Assembly: GCA_965220095.1 (NCBI GenBank) | Contig: OZ244805.1 | Location: 2,108,001-2,172,000, forward strand | From: Bin87 sp965220095 | Lineage (GTDB): Bacteria; Chloroflexota; Dehalococcoidia; Lucifugimonadales; UBA3495 | Length of the DNA: 64,000 nt | Reading direction: 5' to 3' | In this document: piece after piece, positions 1 to 10,800 of the stretch | How the letters are laid out: every line of letters starts with the position of its first letter | Position numbering within the stretch: position 1 is the first letter of the stretch | Position numbers and translations under genes: made by a program | Notes under the pieces: model-generated | Seen by the model: only the letters and a program-made list of their open reading frames with translations | Told to the model about the DNA's origin: nothing | The model's database searches: none

Positions 1-1
1 G

Positions 2-799
2 GACGAAGGCCACGGCACGCTCATGGGCATTCTGGGTCTCCAGTCTGCGCCCATCAACTTCGCACCTAGGGACAGCAAAGTTTCGTATCCCCAAGGCCGC
101 AAAGTAGAGTTGGTCAACCAAACAATGGACGCCTTCACTTTAGGGGCAGTGCCACCTTACAACCGCCTCCTAGGCGGCAAGCTAGTAGTCTGCGCCGCCG
201 CTAGCAAGGAAATCGTGGGTGCTTACCAAAATAAGTACTCAGGAGAAACCACCTGGATCGACGGGAACACGTTGCCGGCGGACTTGGTGATGGTGACCAC
301 CACTAGCGCCTTCGGACGCAGCAGCATCTACAACCGGGTGAACTACCGCGACGCCGAAACCAGCAAATACCGGAAATTGGCAGAGGCCTTGGATTACACC
401 AAAGGCTACGGCAGTTTCCACCTGCACAGCGTCTATCCCGACATCAAGAAATTCCTCGTCCAACAGGGATACGAAAACGCGGCATTAGGCTACGGAAGAG
501 GCCCAAAGCCAGTTTGGCAGAACATTAGCAAAACGCTGACCATGCTGGGCATGAGCCGCGAGGGACTAAACCACGGCGTACCGCGCCAAGCATGGTGCAT
601 CCCCCTAGCCAAAAACGCTTGGGATTACCTCAACGGCAAGGCTGAGAAACCTGATTACTACGACATCCCATTTGAACGGCTGGCCATGTGGTGGAAGAAT
701 GAGCGGTTCTTGCCACGCGCCGAACGCATCACGGATTGGCGCGATTGGCGCAAGCAGTCCGTGCTACAATCAATCACAGTGGAAACGACGACGCCTTGA
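2..799 (+). CDS. druA: DruA (DUF4338) of a Druantia-type defence system, 5'-truncated by the window edge
   Basis: The frame is open from the first bases, so the N-terminus lies outside the window; about 265 C-terminal residues are visible. They carry the core of the DUF4338/DruA family: VPPYNRLLGGKL, then an Ala-rich helix, then PADLVMVTTTSAFGRSS followed by YNRV. DruA belongs to Druantia type I anti-phage systems, where it accompanies the giant helicase DruE; its biochemical role is not established. The gene ends 26 nt before DruE on the same strand, so the two are probably co-transcribed. The drumstick genes druB, C and D of the classical type I operon are not between them, making this a reduced layout unless they lie upstream of the window. 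The ATG at 23 is internal to the domain and is not taken as the start. Confidence 0.8.
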   Translation, partial: DEGHGTLMGILGLQSAPINFAPRDSKVSYPQGRKVELVNQTMDAFTLGAVPPYNRLLGGKLVVCAAASKEIVGAYQNKYSGETTWIDGNTLPADLVMVTTTSAFGRSSIYNRVNYRDAETSKYRKLAEALDYTKGYGSFHLHSVYPDIKKFLVQQGYENAALGYGRGPKPVWQNISKTLTMLGMSREGLNHGVPRQAWCIPLAKNAWDYLNGKAEKPDYYDIPFERLAMWWKNERFLPRAERITDWRDWRKQSVLQSITVETTTP

Positions 800-825
800 A
801 CGCGGCCCGCTAATGGGCAAGTACA

Positions 826-3800
826 ATGCAATTCACGCCTAACGAAGCCGTTGAGCACCTCAAAGAATCGCTCGCGGCTTATCTAGAATCGCAATACCGA
901 ATCTCGCATTCGCTGGTATTCGAGGAACGGGCTGCGTTGCTCAGGCAACGTGGCGTGATAGCGCAAGATCCGTTCATAGAGGCGACGCCTGCTTTCGCTA
1001 CTGCGCGATACCTACGAGATCTGGAGCAGCAGTACCCAAATGTCGTGCCCAGTCGGTTGTCCGAGTTGGTGGAACATGGTCTCCCATTGGACCGCTTTCC
1101 TCTGTACGCTCATCAAGAGGAGGCTATTCTCTCCAGCTTCGGTGAATCGGGCAACTTACTGGTCGCGACCGGCACAGGTTCCGGCAAAACCGAGGCGTTT
1201 GTCCTGCCCATCCTAGCTAGGATCCTCAAAGAAGCATACACATGGTCGGCCCCCACGACCGCTCCTAGCGAGGGCCGGTACGACCTTGACGAGGAGGTGT
1301 GGTTACATTCCCGCCGGCACGAAACACGTCGAGCCGGCCTCAGAGCAATCATCCTTTACCCGATGAACGCACTGGTAAACGACCAGATGTCACGGCTGCG
1401 GCGCATCCTCGCACTGGGAGGCTCTCCAGACTGGCAACAGCAACATCTCAGCGGCAACCTCATACACTTCGGTATGTACACCAGCCTCACCCCGCCTACC
1501 CGAGGACCAGAAGACGCCTTCAAACGCCAGCAGTTCGAAGAACACTTGCTGCACCTGACTGAAGAGTGGGAAAACCTAAACGCTCAATTGAAAGAAACCG
1601 GCAACTGGCCGATTGTAGGTGGCCCAGAGATGCTGTGCCGATGGGATATGCAGGCCGCGCCGCCGGACATCCTAGTAACAAACTACTCCATGCTGGAGTA
1701 CATGCTTATCCGCCCTATAGAAAATCCAATCTTTGAGGCCACTAAGGATTGGCTCGCAGGCGGTGACGACCGCGTCATTACCCTAGTCCTGGATGAAGCG
1801 CACACCTACACCGGTGCCAAGGGAACAGAAGTTGCTCACCTTGTTCGGCGCCTCAAAGAAAGGCTAGGTATCTCGCCTGACTCCGGGAAGTTCAGGGCAA
1901 TCGCAACCAGCGCATCAATCCCGTCAGCAGCCGGCGCCGAAAAACAGTTAACGCAGTTCACGTCGGACCTGTTCGGTGAGCCAGCGGACAGCTTCACTGT
2001 GATCAATGCGAGCACATCCGACGGCTCTCCCGGGATCCACAACCCCGACCATCGTACGTTGGAAGCGTTCAGTGAGTTTCACGACGCTTTCGATCAGAGC
2101 AATCCATGGCCTAGCATAACCGAGCTCGCACGATCTTTGGACTTGGGTTCCCCAAACGAGGATGAAGACCCCCAAGTAGCTCTTCACCAACTGCTGGAGG
2201 ACAACGAAGACCTCAAATGGGTGCGGGCCAGAACGGCCAGAAACGCCACAAGGCTGTCAGAGCTGGCAAGCGAATGCTGGCCACAGTCTAGCGACGCAAC
2301 AGAACGAGAACGTGCCACCGCCGGCCTGTTAGCCGCGGGAAGTTTTGCTCGCCCTACAGCACTGCCTGACACTCCTTCTATCCTGTCAATGAGAATCCAC
2401 GCCTTCTTCCGCGGCGTGCCGGGCTTCTGGGCCTGCCTAAACCCTAACTGCCCAGAAATACCTGCGACCCACCAAGGAGACCGACCAGTTGGAAGAATCT
2501 ACACGGACCCACGGCCTTGGTGCTCCGAGCAATGCGGTTCACGAGTTCTCGAATTATTCTCGTGCCGGAAGTGCGGACTGCTTTTCGGCGGCGGTATCCC
2601 GGATAACGGTCCAGGGAGCCTTTGGCCTTGGAGCGACGACTTTAGCGGTGATTTTTCAAGCGGCAATACGCGAGATCTCCGAAACTTCCGAATTTTCGGC
2701 TTGGAACAGCCGCACAACGACTATCCTGCCGAGCACCGCTCAGTCAAAACCACACTGGTTACAGGCGAGCAAGATGCTTACGCCCGCCCAACGTTCTCGG
2801 TACCACATGCCACCGACAATGATGGGAATGAAGTCAGCCCGTTCCCAAGTCAGTGCCCGAGATGTCAGAACTATCGTAGCCCGAATGGCGACCGTGAGGT
2901 GGTTGAACCACTAAGGACCAGAGGACCACGGTCCATCTCCGTAGTCGTCGAAGATATTTTGCGCGTACAGCCAGACGTTGCGGGAGCCGATGGTAACTGG
3001 CGACGCAAGGCTCTGGTATTTTCCGACTCACGGCAGGAAGCAGCGCAGCTCGCCGCCGACTTGCGCAATGACCATAGGCGAGATCTGTTCCGACAAGTTC
3101 TCTACCGCGTTTTGCATACCTGCAGGAACTGCAACGGAACAGGCCATATCACAAACGACGCACCTTACCAAATCGGCCAGGAACCAGAGGTCACCCAAGC
3201 CGTGTGCCAAGCGTGCAACGAAACGGGGTATGCGGCCCATCCATCTCCGATTGGATACCGGGACTTGCGGAACGAGGTCATAGAACTCCTGATAGACAGA
3301 GAGATCAATCCTACTGAGGGCCAACTGCTCGATCCATTCAAGAGACTGAGTGATGAGCAAGGCGAGGTGTATCAAGAGGCCAGCGTGGCTTTTGACCTCG
3401 CAGCACGCCGTGAGATCTCCCAAGAAGATTTTGGACTAGAGCCGTTGGGATTGGCGATGTGGTCAATACCCCTACCGGACCAAACCGGCCAGTTCGAACC
3501 ACTCACACAGGACGAGACACGCTCATTTTTGCGGATCGTTGCCCGAATTTTGGCAACGGAAAACATCCTGCTGCCGCCCGAACCCGCGAAGCCTTGGGAA
3601 TGGCCTTTTGACGACCGTATCAGGCCTTACGAGAAGCAAAGGATGGTTCCGGGATATGGTCGTATCAACGAGACCGTCATCCCGTACAACCTCCAACCCC
3701 GTCGGAAACTCGGCCGTTACGTCAGAGCCATAGCCCTGACACTGGCAGACCAAGGACGCATCACTGACGTTGAACAGTGGTTGAAGGGATTGTATTGGCC

Positions 3801-6597
3801 ATTGTGGAGAGCTTTGAAAGGATTCGAAATCCTAGCTAACGCTGGACGCCGCATTGGCAAAGAGGTGCCCCAAGGCATCCGCATTGAGAAATTCGAGCTA
3901 CACCCGGTCAACGATACCGTATTTAGGTGCCGTTCTTGCCGATATGTGATGGGTGAAGTCCTACTCGGCGTCTGCTACCGATGCGGGCAGGAGACCGAGC
4001 AAGTCCCGCCTTCATCAATCCAGAATTTCTTCCGCCGCTCGGCCGTGTTCGCTACTCCCGGATTCGGTTACCCGGACCCTTACCAAGTGCAGGCAACTGA
4101 GCACACTGCGGCCGTAGACAGAGTAGAAGCCAGGAACATTGAGCGATGGTTCCAAGACTTGTTTCGGGAGAATGAGCAACCAGAAGACCATCGGATCAAC
4201 GTTCTCTCGGTAACTACCACAATGGAAATGGGAATTGACATCGGGAGCTTGTTGGGCGTCGGAATGCGCAACGTGGCACCTACCGTTGCCAATTACCAAC
4301 AGCGATCTGGTCGCGCTGGTCGCCGCGGTAGTGCAGTAGCTACAGTTGTAACGTATGCGTTAGACCGCAACCATGATCAGTATTACTTTCACAGGACCAA
4401 GGAAATCGTGTCAGAACCGCCGCGGGTCCCTACTCTGTACCTTTCGAACGAGGTAATCGCTCGGCGGCACGTGCGTTCCCTCGTTTTGGGGGAATTCTTC
4501 CTGGAGCGGACTTCAACTGAAGCATATAGCGGCCTATTCAGCACCTGGGGAACCGCGGAAGGATTCCGGGAAGGCGACGGCCAAACAGCATTGACAGATC
4601 ACATTCGGGGAAACCGAGACGCATTACTTAACCGTTCACGCGCAGTCGTGCACCAAGATCTAGCAGTAAATCTCTGGGATTGGCTTGTAGAACTACCGCA
4701 AGAAGTTAACACCGTGGCCAGCGAGGCCGACGCCAATGATTCCCTGCTGGAATCGTTGATCCAAGCTGGGCTCCTACCCAAGTACGCCTTCCCTGTGGAT
4801 CTCGTCAAGTTGTCCATCCCTGCTGACGACGAGCAGGAGGATAATTACGAATCCCAAGATTTTTACTCCGGCATTGACAGGGACTTGCGCATAGCTCTGA
4901 CAGAATACGCACCCGGTGCTGAAATCATACGAGGGAAGTTCCCGGAGACCTACATCTACCGAGTAGCCGGGATCTATGACCCGTCGGCCCGTCAGCCCGA
5001 TTACAGGCCGGAAGGGCAACTGTACGAATGTCGCAGTTGCCGGGCGGCAACCTTGACGAGACTCGACGATAATCACTCTCTTCACAGTTGCCCAGAGTGC
5101 GGTGCCGACGATGTCCTGACCATGCCTTACCTCAGACCAGCCGGCTTTACTGTAGACGCCGCTATTCCCGACGCTGGAAAAGAAAAATATCAGTCAGGCG
5201 GGCGTGAACGCGCGGGGTTCGCACCGTCTGCCCAACTACTGGTCGGCACCAGCGCAATCGCCAGCGGAGCACCCAACTCGCAATTCGCCCCTGACCTTTA
5301 CTCATCAGTGCATACGGGCGACCTATTCATGCGCAACGTGGGACCAGACCGCGACCGGCCGGGGTTTCTGCTGTGCCCGGACTGCGGCCGCCTTCTGGAT
5401 CCAAGTCAGCCTGGAAGGCACACCTATCCTGCCAACATTCCGCCACACCGGGGGCGGCGGATCGGCCCCAGAGCCGGTGCGCTTTGCCCCAACACAAACA
5501 ACTTCGGCAATCGGGTGGTGCTGGGGCACAGGTTTGCATCAGAAGTGATCCTCCTGGCTATCAATATGCCAGACTTCCTCGACGCTCCCATTATGGAACC
5601 CTCTGGGAAAGCCGTGTGGTACTCGTTCGGAACGCTGATGAAGGAAGCCGCCGCAAAAGTACTGCAAATCAATCCCGATGAAATCCAAGTCGGAGTTAGA
5701 CCAATGCGGGACGCGCATAACCGAATTCAGGGAGAGGTTTTCATCTACGATGACGTACCTGGTGGTGCCGGCTACGCTCGCGCAATACATGACAACCTCG
5801 AAGAGGTAACTGAGCTGGCGTTGGAGATGGGACGCAATTGCAATAACCGCGATTGTAACGCTGCTTGCTACCACTGCTTGCTCGGTTACTCGAACCAGTA
5901 CGTTCACAACCTCCTAGATCGGGATCTAGGAGTTGCTGTCCTAGATTACCTGCTGAATGGACGACGACCAGTGCTGTCCGGCGGACTTGCCGAGTCCGCG
6001 CTCATTGGCCTGAATGAATACACTCAATCCAATTGGACCGTGGCAGACCCTAGTCAAACCCCGAGGCAGTTCAATGTTGTCCTCTCATCGACGGACGGTT
6101 CACGTGTCGGTGTGCAAGTAATTCACTCGGTATCAGCTAGGCCCACACGCGCGGAGCGTCAGCAACTGGAACAGAGTACGAGAATAGCGATGCGAACCTA
6201 CACAAGTTTTGACCTGCTGCGAAGGCCATTTTGGGTAGCTAACGACTTGCTAACCGTTCAAGCACCATTCAACCAAAATCCGAATGCCGCCCAGCCGACC
6301 CGTGAGCAATTCGAACAACTCGCTGACGAATGGGAACGTGACAGACCCCGCGGTGTGGACATCTCTCGGATGACGGCGCATCCTGCCTACCAGGGCATCA
6401 TAGCCATGGGCCCGACCGCCGTGCCTTGGCTTCTAGACCGACTGCGGGAAAAACCCAATCACTGGTTCGTCGCCTTACGCACCATCACCGGGGTTAACCC
6501 AGTTCCACCAGAGAGCCGAGGGCGCTTCAAAGAAATGACCGCAGCTTGGCTTGAATGGGGCCACCAGCAAGGATTTTTAGCGATTGATGTGGATTGA
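826..6597 (+). CDS. druE: DruE-like giant DEAD/DEAH helicase with DUF1998 and a fused C-terminal HEAT-like domain
   Basis: A 1923-residue superfamily 2 helicase. Walker A ATGTGSGKTEA lies near residues 114-124, the DEAH box at 323-326, and motif VI QQRSGRAGRRG near 1159. The C-terminal half is the DUF1998/MrfA type with the Cys cluster CNNRDCNAACYHC near 1670-1685. Several further CxxC pairs occur, including two DnaJ-like CxxCxGTGH/CxxCxETG knuckles near 765-805 and ribbons near 1033 and 1405. Length and architecture fit DruE of Druantia, and DruA lies directly upstream. The last ~110 residues (from about 1815; HPAYQGIIAMGPTAVPWLL ... HWFVALRTITGVNPVPPE ... AWLEWG) resemble a small HEAT-like protein that I recall as a separate gene just upstream of DUF7689 genes. 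Here it appears fused to DruE, and the next gene is DUF7689. Confidence 0.82.
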   Translation: MQFTPNEAVEHLKESLAAYLESQYRISHSLVFEERAALLRQRGVIAQDPFIEATPAFATARYLRDLEQQYPNVVPSRLSELVEHGLPLDRFPLYAHQEEAILSSFGESGNLLVATGTGSGKTEAFVLPILARILKEAYTWSAPTTAPSEGRYDLDEEVWLHSRRHETRRAGLRAIILYPMNALVNDQMSRLRRILALGGSPDWQQQHLSGNLIHFGMYTSLTPPTRGPEDAFKRQQFEEHLLHLTEEWENLNAQLKETGNWPIVGGPEMLCRWDMQAAPPDILVTNYSMLEYMLIRPIENPIFEATKDWLAGGDDRVITLVLDEAHTYTGAKGTEVAHLVRRLKERLGISPDSGKFRAIATSASIPSAAGAEKQLTQFTSDLFGEPADSFTVINASTSDGSPGIHNPDHRTLEAFSEFHDAFDQSNPWPSITELARSLDLGSPNEDEDPQVALHQLLEDNEDLKWVRARTARNATRLSELASECWPQSSDATERERATAGLLAAGSFARPTALPDTPSILSMRIHAFFRGVPGFWACLNPNCPEIPATHQGDRPVGRIYTDPRPWCSEQCGSRVLELFSCRKCGLLFGGGIPDNGPGSLWPWSDDFSGDFSSGNTRDLRNFRIFGLEQPHNDYPAEHRSVKTTLVTGEQDAYARPTFSVPHATDNDGNEVSPFPSQCPRCQNYRSPNGDREVVEPLRTRGPRSISVVVEDILRVQPDVAGADGNWRRKALVFSDSRQEAAQLAADLRNDHRRDLFRQVLYRVLHTCRNCNGTGHITNDAPYQIGQEPEVTQAVCQACNETGYAAHPSPIGYRDLRNEVIELLIDREINPTEGQLLDPFKRLSDEQGEVYQEASVAFDLAARREISQEDFGLEPLGLAMWSIPLPDQTGQFEPLTQDETRSFLRIVARILATENILLPPEPAKPWEWPFDDRIRPYEKQRMVPGYGRINETVIPYNLQPRRKLGRYVRAIALTLADQGRITDVEQWLKGLYWPLWRALKGFEILANAGRRIGKEVPQGIRIEKFELHPVNDTVFRCRSCRYVMGEVLLGVCYRCGQETEQVPPSSIQNFFRRSAVFATPGFGYPDPYQVQATEHTAAVDRVEARNIERWFQDLFRENEQPEDHRINVLSVTTTMEMGIDIGSLLGVGMRNVAPTVANYQQRSGRAGRRGSAVATVVTYALDRNHDQYYFHRTKEIVSEPPRVPTLYLSNEVIARRHVRSLVLGEFFLERTSTEAYSGLFSTWGTAEGFREGDGQTALTDHIRGNRDALLNRSRAVVHQDLAVNLWDWLVELPQEVNTVASEADANDSLLESLIQAGLLPKYAFPVDLVKLSIPADDEQEDNYESQDFYSGIDRDLRIALTEYAPGAEIIRGKFPETYIYRVAGIYDPSARQPDYRPEGQLYECRSCRAATLTRLDDNHSLHSCPECGADDVLTMPYLRPAGFTVDAAIPDAGKEKYQSGGRERAGFAPSAQLLVGTSAIASGAPNSQFAPDLYSSVHTGDLFMRNVGPDRDRPGFLLCPDCGRLLDPSQPGRHTYPANIPPHRGRRIGPRAGALCPNTNNFGNRVVLGHRFASEVILLAINMPDFLDAPIMEPSGKAVWYSFGTLMKEAAAKVLQINPDEIQVGVRPMRDAHNRIQGEVFIYDDVPGGAGYARAIHDNLEEVTELALEMGRNCNNRDCNAACYHCLLGYSNQYVHNLLDRDLGVAVLDYLLNGRRPVLSGGLAESALIGLNEYTQSNWTVADPSQTPRQFNVVLSSTDGSRVGVQVIHSVSARPTRAERQQLEQSTRIAMRTYTSFDLLRRPFWVANDLLTVQAPFNQNPNAAQPTREQFEQLADEWERDRPRGVDISRMTAHPAYQGIIAMGPTAVPWLLDRLREKPNHWFVALRTITGVNPVPPESRGRFKEMTAAWLEWGHQQGFLAIDVD

Positions 6598-7027
6598 CGA
6601 CCAATTCCCCCGCTTGGCATCAGAAGGATACCAACTGACCAGCGAACCAAGTCTGGATTACAACTGCATCGCTTACGCCGCCGGTTACACTGATCGCTGG
6701 TGGACCCACACTGATGGGCCAGAGGATGAATACTACTGGCCAGAGTTTGCCACTCGAACTCCTTTCATCCACAGCCTCATCGAGGTTTTCGCCGGGTTAG
6801 GCTACGAACCATGTGAGAGCCCTGACCAAGAGACCGGATACGCTAAGGTAGCGCTGTACGTCGACGAACAGGGACAATGGACGCACGCCGCCGTTCAGCT
6901 ACCTGACGGAAGCTGGAGTAGCAAACTGGGTCCAGACGAAGACATACGCCACCAAACACCGGAATCGCTGATCGGGGCATCATACGGGGCGGTTCACTGC
7001 ATCATGCGGCGCCTAGGGGGCACCTAG
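6587..7027 (+). CDS. DUF7689-family protein
   Basis: A 146-residue soluble protein with the conserved pattern of the DUF7689 family: YNCIAYAAGYTDRWW, then DEYYWPE, a GYEPCES segment, THAAVQLPDGSWSSKLG, and a terminal YGAVHCIMRR. Its function is unknown; relatives commonly occur beside phage-defence genes and behind a short HEAT-like gene. The ATG at 6587 is preferred to the TTG one codon earlier. It overlaps the last 11 nt of the helicase gene, implying translational coupling. The invariant Cys and Trp residues and the short length suggest a small enzyme or an accessory factor, but nothing in the sequence fixes the role. Confidence 0.65.
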   Translation: MWIDDQFPRLASEGYQLTSEPSLDYNCIAYAAGYTDRWWTHTDGPEDEYYWPEFATRTPFIHSLIEVFAGLGYEPCESPDQETGYAKVALYVDEQGQWTHAAVQLPDGSWSSKLGPDEDIRHQTPESLIGASYGAVHCIMRRLGGT

Positions 7028-7043
7028 TGCACATGGAAAACCG

Positions 7044-7724
7044 GTGGTCGCTACTTTGCGTAGGCAAGACCACATCCCGACACCTGATCGGTCACGAGTC
7101 CAGATCATCGACCGAGCTCCGCCCGTCGGTCTAACCGCCCCCGACGGCATCAGCGCGTATCATCAGGGCTACGCCCACATGCGCGCCGCGGCCTGGCTCT
7201 CGGCCATCGCCGCCTACGACGGGGCCATCCGCATCCAACCCGACGTCTCCGGCCTCTACGAAGCCCGCGGCACAGCGTATATGTACGCCGGCAGGCACGA
7301 TCAGGCACTGGCGGACTACACCCGCGCAATCGAAATAAACCCCGACGATGCCGGCCACTGGCGCCAACGGGCGCACGCCTACAACATCGCGCCAATGTCC
7401 CAACCGGAACGGGCGGTCGAAGACGCGACGCGAGCCATCGAGCTGGACCCCGACCACCCCATGGGCTATGGCCACCGCGCCGTTGCCTACACCCTGCTGC
7501 CGACGCCGGAATGGAGCAAAGCACTTGCGGACATGGACCGGCACATCGAACTCTTCGAAGGACACGACCCCGAAGCGTACCGACTGCGCGCAAGGATCCA
7601 CGACAGCCTCGGGAACCACGACGAAGCAGAACGAGATCGCGGGTTGGCCCGCTGGCCAGCGGCGCCGACGGCCACCCGGATCGACAGGGTGGCAAGTTTC
7701 ACGAACGGCATCGGATGCCCCTAA
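7044..7724 (+). CDS. Tetratricopeptide-repeat protein
   Basis: A 226-residue protein starting at GTG 7044. It contains three or four TPR units: AWLSAIAAYDGAIRIQPDV, QALADYTRAIEINPDDAGHW, RAVEDATRAIELDPDHPMGY, then a weaker fourth. There is no signal peptide or membrane segment, so it is a cytoplasmic protein-interaction scaffold. It begins 16 nt after the DUF7689 gene and could be the last gene of the Druantia operon or an unrelated neighbour. The C-terminus (after RDRGLARWPA) is short and low in complexity. It converges on the protease gene on the other strand. No specific partner can be named. Confidence 0.7.
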   Translation: MVATLRRQDHIPTPDRSRVQIIDRAPPVGLTAPDGISAYHQGYAHMRAAAWLSAIAAYDGAIRIQPDVSGLYEARGTAYMYAGRHDQALADYTRAIEINPDDAGHWRQRAHAYNIAPMSQPERAVEDATRAIELDPDHPMGYGHRAVAYTLLPTPEWSKALADMDRHIELFEGHDPEAYRLRARIHDSLGNHDEAERDRGLARWPAAPTATRIDRVASFTNGIGCP

Positions 7725-7885
7725 TTTCGCCCACAGAGCCACCCGGACGGCCGCCGGCGGCGTTTCAAGGACCTGCCCCACTGCCGCAGAATTCGCGGGC
7801 CCCCGGGGTGCCCACAACCGACGCGGCGTCAACGTCCTCATCGACAGGCACCGGAAACCCCGGACGCCGAAAGGAAGAGAACCCA

Positions 7886-10800
7886 TCAGCGAATCGTGAC
7901 CGTGGCACGGTTGCTGACACCGCCCCCACTGGCATCCTCCCCGGTGGTTTCCTTCTCGGCCCTTATCCGGTAAATGTACGCCCTCCCGCTCGTCAGACCC
8001 GTATCGGTGTACGTCGTGTCGGACAACCCGACCGCGATCTCAACCCACGGAGCCGACGAGGCTCTCTCCCGCCTCAGGACCAATTGGCGCACGTAGTTGG
8101 GGTTGGTGCCCAACTCCCACGACAAAACCGCGGAAGTTCCGCTGGTCACCGCCACCAACTCTGAAGGCGGCATCTTCGGCGGTGGGATCACCGCCAAACT
8201 CGGTGCGTCCGAAGGTCGCGAACCCGGTGTTATCACCGTGATCCTTTCGCTCAACGGAGACCTTTTCTCACCGTTCACGCCACGCACCTGAAAGGCGTAT
8301 CCGGTGCCCGGTATCAGACCTCTGATCCCCACCTTCACCTCCCCAAACCCGTACTCGAACACCGCCCGGTACTTCTGATCCCAGCCTCTGGGCTTAGTCG
8401 GCAGGATACGCCACTTAGACTTGGTGCCGTCCCACACCCTGACCTCGTAACGCGCAGCGTCATGCCTTGGAAACCACGACAGGGTGACGTCGTTCTGTTT
8501 GAACAGGTCCCCAGCCGAAGCATCGACGATGGCACCAAGCGCCGACAGCCTTTCCACCGACGAACTCCTGGGAGTAGCGCGGTACCAGGACGACCACTCC
8601 GATGTGCCCAGCGGTCCCTTGGCCTGAACCCGAAACCGGTACCGCGTACCATTCGTCAGGCCATCAAAGACCCAATGCTGCTCAGAGGTGGTCTCAGGGC
8701 GAGCAGCTCCCTCGCGTTCAACCAAATACTCCTCGGCATCCGCCTCCTCGTTCCACCTGACGGTCACAATCTCGTCGCCCGCAATCGCGCGAACGCCACG
8801 CGGCCTGCAGACCTCGGCCAGCAGCAAGAAATCGGACGAAGTGGCCTCGGGACCACAAAGGTCTTCGCCGGAGCCCACCCCAGCCACGCAAGTCTTCACC
8901 TTGGCCCGGTACGTCTCACCTTCCAACGCACGGACCGTTCGACTGGTTCCACCCGTGCGCGGCACACTCAAAACCACGTCCAAGTCGGGATTGTCGACCA
9001 CCCGCACCTCGCCGACATACAGCTGATTGACGAATGGCAGAGAGATTTCCTCGGCCGGCGGGTCGTAAGCAACCCTGAGGTTGCCCGAAGCTGCGCACGA
9101 AACTTGCTCGAGCCTCAGATCATCTGGAGGATCAAGCGGCGGCAATGCCAAGAAACCATATCCGTCATCATTCATGGGAATCGCGAAGGGACCACGCGGT
9201 ATGCGCTTCAAGTACTGCACCACCTCGCTGGGTGTGTCGTAATCCGGCAGGCCGCCGAGCGCGCCAATCACCAGCGCCGCTAACCCCGCCACACGCGGCG
9301 ATGCAAAACTGGTCCCTACCGCACCTGCCAAGACACCACCCACAAAGTCGAGTGCAACACGATCTGGTGGGTAGGGCTCCGGCGCCGGACCCCTGCCGCT
9401 GAAAGGTTGAACCAAAGGCGAAGCCGTGTTGCTGGCTGCTCCAACTGAAAGCATCCCATCGTTCGCACTCTCCGACGGATTGTTGAGGCTGCCGGTTGCC
9501 GTGGCGTATTGCAGTTCCACTTGACCAGGAAGATAGACCTGCAACTGCACCCAATCAGGATCGGCGTCTTCGGGATCCTTCGTCACAAAGAGGCAGTATT
9601 GACCTTTGGACAGCCCAAAGCCCGACAGGGCACCAGACCCAGAGACCGACAACGTATCAAAAGGAACGTGCACCTCCTCACCGGCCTGCATGCCCGTTGA
9701 CAAAAACAACAACCGCCTATCTTCCTCCACTTCGTTCGGGCCACTCAGTGCCATCGCAAGATTCACGTCCGCATGGGACCAAGCACCGTCCCCACGCATT
9801 TGGAAAAAGTAATCCTTGCCAGCTTCTAGCGTCACCAAATTGCAGCCAAAGTCCGTCCCCAACTCGCTAAACGGGAGGTAGTGTCCCGTGTCGTGGAAAT
9901 CAGGGTCACGCCCGAACCATGTGCTCTCTGCGCGGTTCCCAGACGGATTGACCCAAAGAACTCCGTTGGATGCAGCGTAGTCAACCGCGGCCAGCAGACT
10001 ACTTCTCACGTCATTGCCGTCCTGCGAATTACCATCACCAGGTCCATCCCATAGGTGACCTAACGAGTGGTTGATGACCTTCACGTTGAAACTGCGGTCA
10101 GGCATCGTGGCACTCAAAGGCCCTTGGGCATCAATGAGCCAGTCCAAAGCCAAAAAAACAATCTCCACAGGATACTCTGGAGGGTTTTCCACGATGTAAA
10201 GATCCGCGTCCGGCGCAATCTCAGCTAGCGCAGCCGCCACGTCTGTACCATGATCCGGGTTCTCCAGTGAACCATCCTCACAGACGTCAAAGCTGGGACC
10301 ATCTGGCAATGGCGGCAACTGGCCCTCCACAATGTTGTCACTGGAGTCGTAGCAGAAAAACCTCACCGGACGGGACAGCATTGGCAAGACCCTAGTCTCG
10401 AAATCCTGAAAGCTGCTGTCGATGACGCCGACTCCCACACCTGCTCCGGTGAAACCAGCCCGATGCCACTGATCAGCATGCGTGAGCCGCGCCGCAGTCA
10501 GCGTCGGTGTAGCCGACGGCGTCTGCTGAAGATGAGACCCGCCGTAGCTCTGCGGAGCAATCGTACTCATCTTCAACACACCATCTATCTCGTAGATGGG
10601 TTCAATCAACCCCGCGTCCAAACGGAGAACCCACACGTAAGCTGCCCACCACGACCTACCATCGCGGTTAACACCCAGCCTCGCAACGCCAACCTCGCCG
10701 AGCTCGGTTTCCAGAAGATCCAACAGTTGATCTGCCGCCTTTTCCGTCTCAAGATATATCCTCACGTTGACGGTGACGGGCTCCACCGGTTCACCTCGAG

